Positions 60,415-64,000 of a stretch of DNA of 64,000 nt are shown in pieces. Every line of letters starts with the position of its first letter. The first letter of the stretch is position 1. The notes below the pieces were generated by a model. The model had not been told where the DNA came from and searched no databases. It saw only the letters and a list, made by a program, of their open reading frames with translations. The position numbers and the translations under genes were made by a program. Source of the stretch: Paracoccus nototheniae (GTDB lineage Bacteria > Pseudomonadota > Alphaproteobacteria > Rhodobacterales > Rhodobacteraceae); NCBI RefSeq assembly GCF_004335005.1, contig NZ_RQRT01000001.1:147323-211322 (forward strand), written 5' to 3'.

Positions 60415-61788
60415 ATGACCCATCTTCCCAATTCCCTGCAGGGCCGCGACATCACCTATCTGCTGCATCCGGTGACCAATGCCCGCGCGCATGAACGGAC
60501 CGGTCCGCTGGTCATCACCCGGGGCGAGGGGGTCCATGTCTTTGACGACAGCGGCAAGGACTATATCGAGGGACTGGCCGGACTGTGGAGCGTCGCGTTG
60601 GGGTTTTCCGAAAAGCGGCTGGTCGAGGCCGCGATCCGTCAGCTGCATCAGCTGCCCTACATGCATCTCTTCGCCTCGAAGGGGCACGAGCCGTCGATCC
60701 TGCTGGCCGAAAAGCTGGTGCAGATGACGCCCAAGGGACTGGACCGGGTGCATTTCACCAATTCCGGGTCCGAGGCGAATGACACCGTCATCAAGATGGT
60801 CTGGTTCTATAACAACGCCATCGGACGGCCTGAGAAAAAGAAATTCATCGGCCGCATCAAGGGCTATCACGGGATCACCATCGCGGCGGGCTCGCTGACG
60901 GGCATCCCCGCCAATCACAAGGGCTTTGATCTGCCGCTGGATTTCGCGCGCCATGTCTCGACCCCGCATTACTGGCGCTTTGGCCATGAGGGCGAGACCG
61001 AGGATCAGTATTCGGACCGTCTGGCCGCCGAGCTGGAGGAGATGATCCTGACCGAAGGCCCCGACACCGTCGCGGCCTTTATCGGAGAGCCGCTGATGGG
61101 CGCAGGCGGGGTGATCGTGCCACCGCGCGGCTATTGGCCCAAGATTCAGGCGGTCTGCCGCAAATACGACGTGCTGATCGTGGCCGATGAGGTGATCAAC
61201 GGGTTCGGCCGCACCGGCAAGATGTTCGCCTGCGAGACCTATGGCATCGAACCCGACATCCTCGTTCTGTCGAAACAGATCACCTCGTCATATCAGCCGC
61301 TGGCGGCGGTGGTGTTCAGCGATGCGATCTATCAGGGCATCGCCGACGGGTCCGAGACCTTGGGCACCTTCGGGCATGGCTATACCACCTCGGGGCATCC
61401 GGTGGCGACGGCGGTGGGTCTGGAATGTATTTCTATCATCGAGGAACGCGATCTGGTATCGAACGCCGCCCGCATGGGCCGGATCCTGCGCGAGGGGCTG
61501 GCGCGATACAAGGATCATCCGATGGTGGGCGAGGTGCGCGGCGAGGGCCTGATCGCGGCGGTCGAGTTCGTGTCGGACAAGGCGACCAAGGCCGGGTTCC
61601 AGCCCGTGGGCCTTGCCGCGCAGGCGGTCATGGCGGCCTGCCAGCATCACGGCCTGATCCTGCGCGTCTCGGGCGAGGCGGTGTGTTTCTGCCCGCCTTT
61701 GATCATCACCGAGGATGAGATCCGCGAATTGCTGCACCGCTTCGATCTGGCAATGACCGACGCCTTCGCGCAGATCGCCGCCGTCTAG
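60415..61788 (+). CDS. Class III (omega-type) aminotransferase
   Basis: This 457-aa PLP enzyme is of the aspartate aminotransferase family fold type I, class III. The PLP-binding Lys is in VLSKQITSSYQP, Asp in VADEVINGFGRTG, and the phosphate-binding FTNSGSEANDT lies near residues 117-127. Class III members use pyruvate or 2-oxoglutarate with amines such as putrescine, taurine or beta-alanine. The start at 60415 has ACAGGA upstream; the longer frame is discarded. The GFGRTG and HGYTTSGHP segments fit the amine:pyruvate group. It is convergent with the LysR gene. Confidence 0.88.
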   Translation: MTHLPNSLQGRDITYLLHPVTNARAHERTGPLVITRGEGVHVFDDSGKDYIEGLAGLWSVALGFSEKRLVEAAIRQLHQLPYMHLFASKGHEPSILLAEKLVQMTPKGLDRVHFTNSGSEANDTVIKMVWFYNNAIGRPEKKKFIGRIKGYHGITIAAGSLTGIPANHKGFDLPLDFARHVSTPHYWRFGHEGETEDQYSDRLAAELEEMILTEGPDTVAAFIGEPLMGAGGVIVPPRGYWPKIQAVCRKYDVLIVADEVINGFGRTGKMFACETYGIEPDILVLSKQITSSYQPLAAVVFSDAIYQGIADGSETLGTFGHGYTTSGHPVATAVGLECISIIEERDLVSNAARMGRILREGLARYKDHPMVGEVRGEGLIAAVEFVSDKATKAGFQPVGLAAQAVMAACQHHGLILRVSGEAVCFCPPLIITEDEIRELLHRFDLAMTDAFAQIAAV

Positions 61789-61795
61789 GGGCCGG

Positions 61796-62665
61796 TCACG
61801 CCGGGCAGATCGATTGCAGCCAGTGCCGCAGGGCGGCCATGCCCGCCGTCTCGGGCCGGGCCTGCGACCGGGTCAGCCAATAGCGGCCCGCATCGACGGT
61901 CTGCCCGAAAGGCCGGACCAGCCGCCCGTTGTCCTGCCATGCCGCAAACATCGGATGGGGCAGCAGGGCGATGCCATGGCCCTGGGCTGCCATCTCGGCC
62001 AGCGCGATCGAGCTGTCCAGCATCGGCCCGCGCAAGGGCGGGCAGGGCAGGCCCACGGCCTGAAACCAGCCCTCCCATTCGCCCGCGCGATAGGATCGCA
62101 GCAGCCGCTGACCGCTCAGGTCCGACGGATGGGTCAGCCGGGCGGCATGGTGGCGCGCGCACATGGGGGTCAGGGGCGCGCGCATCAGCGGCACCGCCTC
62201 CAGCCCCGGCCATGATCCGTCGCCAAAGCGGATCGCCAGATCCAGACCCTCGCCCGGAATGCTGACGCGGTTGTTGTTGGTCAAGACGCGCAGGTCGATC
62301 TGGGGATGCGCCGTCTCGAACGCATCCAGCCGGGGAATCAGCCAACCGGCGGCAAAGGTGCCCACGACGCCCAGGTGCAGCGCCTCGTGATAGCGCCCGC
62401 CGGAAAAGCGGTCCAGCGTGTCGCCGATGCGGTCGAAGGCCTGCGTCAGCACCGGCACCAGTGCCGCGCCCTCATCCGTCAGCACAAGGCCGCGCGGCAC
62501 CCGGCGGAACAGCGTGACGCCAAGCCGGTCCTCCAGCTTCCGGATCTGATGGCTGAGCGCTGCGGGCGTCACGCACAGTTCGACCGCCGCCTGCGTCAGG
62601 GTCAGATGGCGCGCCGCCGCCTCGAACACGCGCAGGGCGTTCAGGGGGATATTGGGTCGGTCCAT
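61796..62665 (-). CDS. LysR-type regulator of the AmpR/GcvA group
   Basis: This 289-aa regulator starts MDRPNIPLNALRVFEAAARH, the beginning typical of GcvA/AmpR proteins. The helix-turn-helix continues with LTQAAVELCVTPAALSHQI. The effector domain has DLAIRFGDGSWPG, as in AmpR and GcvA. It lies divergent from a class C beta-lactamase gene, exactly the ampR-ampC arrangement. Sequence alone does not prove inducibility by muropeptides. The ATG at 62665 is chosen; the frame extends 108 bp further into the operator region. Confidence 0.88.
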   Translation of the reverse strand: MDRPNIPLNALRVFEAAARHLTLTQAAVELCVTPAALSHQIRKLEDRLGVTLFRRVPRGLVLTDEGAALVPVLTQAFDRIGDTLDRFSGGRYHEALHLGVVGTFAAGWLIPRLDAFETAHPQIDLRVLTNNNRVSIPGEGLDLAIRFGDGSWPGLEAVPLMRAPLTPMCARHHAARLTHPSDLSGQRLLRSYRAGEWEGWFQAVGLPCPPLRGPMLDSSIALAEMAAQGHGIALLPHPMFAAWQDNGRLVRPFGQTVDAGRYWLTRSQARPETAGMAALRHWLQSICPA

Positions 62666-62682
62666 GGGGCAACTTTTAGTTT

Positions 62683-62703
62683 TTCTTGGGTCAGGGTCAA
62701 GAA
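62683..62703. promoter_or_regulatory. LysR-type operator between ampR-like and ampC genes
   Basis: TTCTTG (62683-62688) and CAAGAA (62698-62703) form a perfect interrupted palindrome in the 142-bp divergent gap. It contains the T-N11-A element of LysR sites. It is the best candidate for AmpR-like binding and control of both genes. Confidence 0.55.
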
Positions 62704-62807
62704 TTGATGGTTTGATGCCAAGGCATCGGGGCCGTAATCCGGCCTGCATGAACACACGCTTTTGCCGCGCCACGCTGCGCGCACCGGATGCAGGACAAGG
62801 ATACGCT

Positions 62808-63968
62808 ATGACGCTCTTTCGCCCGTTGGGGCTGGCGATCGGTCTGATCGCCGCGCCCGCCCATGCCTTTGCGCTGACCGATGCCGCCTTTCAGGACATG
62901 GCCGAACAGGCCTTTCGTCCGGTCATCGAGGAGTTCGACATTCCCGGCATCGCCATCGGCGTGACGCTGGACGGGCAACAGTTTTTCTTTGCCGACGGGC
63001 TGGCCGACCGGCAGGCGCAGCGCCCCGTCGACACCGATACCCTGTTCGAGCTGGGATCGGTCAGCAAGCTGTTCACCGTCGCGCTGGCCGGTCTGGCGGA
63101 TGGGCAGGGGCGCCTGTCGCTGGACGCGCCCGTGTCGCAGGAACGCCCCGATCTGGCGGGCGGCGCCTTTGACCGGATCACCCTGAATGATCTCGCCGCC
63201 CATGCGACGGGCGATCTGCCGCTGCAGGTGCCCGACAGCGTCACCAGCGGGGCCGACCTGAACCGCTATCTGGCGGATTGGACCCCCGCGACCGATCCCG
63301 CCACGACGCGGTCCTATTCCAATGTCAGCATCGGCCTGCTGGGCCAGATCGCCGCCGCAAGCTTTGACACCGGGTACGAGGACGCGATTGGCCGGCACCT
63401 GCTGCCCGATCTGGGGCTGGACAGCACCTTTGTCACCGTGCCGGATCACGCGACGGACCGCTATGCCCTTGGCTATCGGGTCGATGATGACAGCCCGGTC
63501 CGCGTCAATCCGGGCCTGCTGGACGCCGAGGCCTATGGCATCAAATCCAGCGTGGCCGACATGACGCGGTTCCTGGAGGCGCATCTGGGCGATCCCGACC
63601 TGCCCGATGAGATGACAAAGGCCTTGGCAAAGACCCGCGTCGCCCGTCACGACAGCGCGCATTTCGCCCAAGGCCTGGTGTGGGAAGCCTATCCCTGGCC
63701 CGTCGATCCCGCCCGGCTGGCCGCAGGCAACGCGCCCCCGATGGCGCTGGAACCGCAGCCGGTGACGCCTCACGACCCTGTTGCGCTGGCCGGGCCGGTC
63801 CTGCTGAACAAGACCGGCGCGACCACCGGCTTTGGCGCCTATGTCGCGATGGTGCCGTCCGAACGGATCGGCGTCGTCGTGCTGGCGAACCGCAACTATC
63901 CCAACCCCGTCCGGGCCGAGGCGACGCGGCAGCTGATCGAGGCGATCGTGACCGGGGCCGGGCACTAG
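62808..63968 (+). CDS. ampC: Class C beta-lactamase
   Basis: This 386-aa serine beta-lactamase has a 20-residue signal peptide (cleavage after APAHA). The three active-site motifs are complete: Ser84-Val-Ser-Lys87, Tyr170-Ser-Asn172 and Lys335-Thr-Gly337. Subtracting the signal peptide gives positions 64, 150 and 315, the standard class C numbering, which strongly supports a true AmpC rather than a generic esterase or DD-peptidase. The ATG at 62808 follows AAGG. An AmpR-type regulator is divergent, so induction by cell-wall fragments is plausible. It acts in the periplasm on penicillins and cephalosporins. Confidence 0.9.
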   Translation: MTLFRPLGLAIGLIAAPAHAFALTDAAFQDMAEQAFRPVIEEFDIPGIAIGVTLDGQQFFFADGLADRQAQRPVDTDTLFELGSVSKLFTVALAGLADGQGRLSLDAPVSQERPDLAGGAFDRITLNDLAAHATGDLPLQVPDSVTSGADLNRYLADWTPATDPATTRSYSNVSIGLLGQIAAASFDTGYEDAIGRHLLPDLGLDSTFVTVPDHATDRYALGYRVDDDSPVRVNPGLLDAEAYGIKSSVADMTRFLEAHLGDPDLPDEMTKALAKTRVARHDSAHFAQGLVWEAYPWPVDPARLAAGNAPPMALEPQPVTPHDPVALAGPVLLNKTGATTGFGAYVAMVPSERIGVVVLANRNYPNPVRAEATRQLIEAIVTGAGH

Positions 63969-64000
63969 GCGTCAGCCGGGCGTCACCCCGCCCCCCTTGT

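Overview
The window is high-GC, densely packed DNA with the gene content, GTG/ATG starts and ATGA operon overlaps of a Rhodobacteraceae-type alphaproteobacterium. It is most like Paracoccus, judged from gene families only, since no rRNA or marker gene is present. It is a chromosomal region of catabolic, transport and nutrient-stress operons. I saw no insertion sequence, CRISPR array, tRNA, rRNA or prophage gene.

Layout. 0-9.6 kb: a 3' gene fragment, a coniferyl-aldehyde-type dehydrogenase, a TetR regulator divergent from a two-domain flavin/Fe-S oxidoreductase (N-methylproline demethylase / dienoyl-CoA reductase type), an enolase-superfamily dehydratase, a membrane-anchored spermidine-synthase-like protein and a hemolysin III (TrhA) protein. 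8.8-17 kb: an SDR plus TRAP transporter (DctPQM) operon divergent from an IclR regulator - thiolase - acyl-CoA ligase - tandem PCC-domain operon. 17.2-23.2 kb: the phosphate regulon pstSCAB-phoU-phoB behind a multi-unit PhoB box. 23.3-27.3 kb: a D-2-hydroxyacid dehydrogenase, a gamma-glutamyltransferase and a PHB-depolymerase-type esterase.

27.4-40.4 kb is a complete benzoate-to-TCA gene set. An IclR regulator (PcaR type) lies divergent from pcaIJF. A BenM/CatR-type LysR regulator lies divergent from catB-catC-catA-benA-benB-benC-benD-benK-pcaD. Together they encode uptake (BenK), benzoate to catechol (BenABC, BenD), ortho cleavage (CatA, CatB, CatC), the enol-lactonase (PcaD), the CoA-transferase (PcaIJ) and the thiolase (PcaF). 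Both intergenic regions carry recognisable operator sequences. The block ends in the decayed remains of a peptide-type ABC ATPase gene.

41-48.9 kb: an XRE-cupin regulator, purU, and heterotetrameric sarcosine oxidase soxBDAG divergent from a GlxA/GbdR-type AraC regulator. 48.9-58.7 kb: the most unusual locus, an eight-gene minus-strand operon. It joins an 'amino acid synthesis' family protein, an alpha/beta-hydrolase-flavin reductase-NUDIX-like fusion, a luciferase-like monooxygenase and an aldehyde dehydrogenase to a polyamine-type ABC importer, and it faces a GntR regulator and a DUF1330 protein. The enzyme set resembles the Rut pyrimidine pathway (RutA/RutD/RutF) but is organised differently, so it looks like an undescribed pathway for a nitrogenous substrate. 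58.8-64 kb: a GNAT, an SDR - class III aminotransferase pair, and an AmpR-type LysR regulator divergent from a class C beta-lactamase with all canonical active-site motifs.
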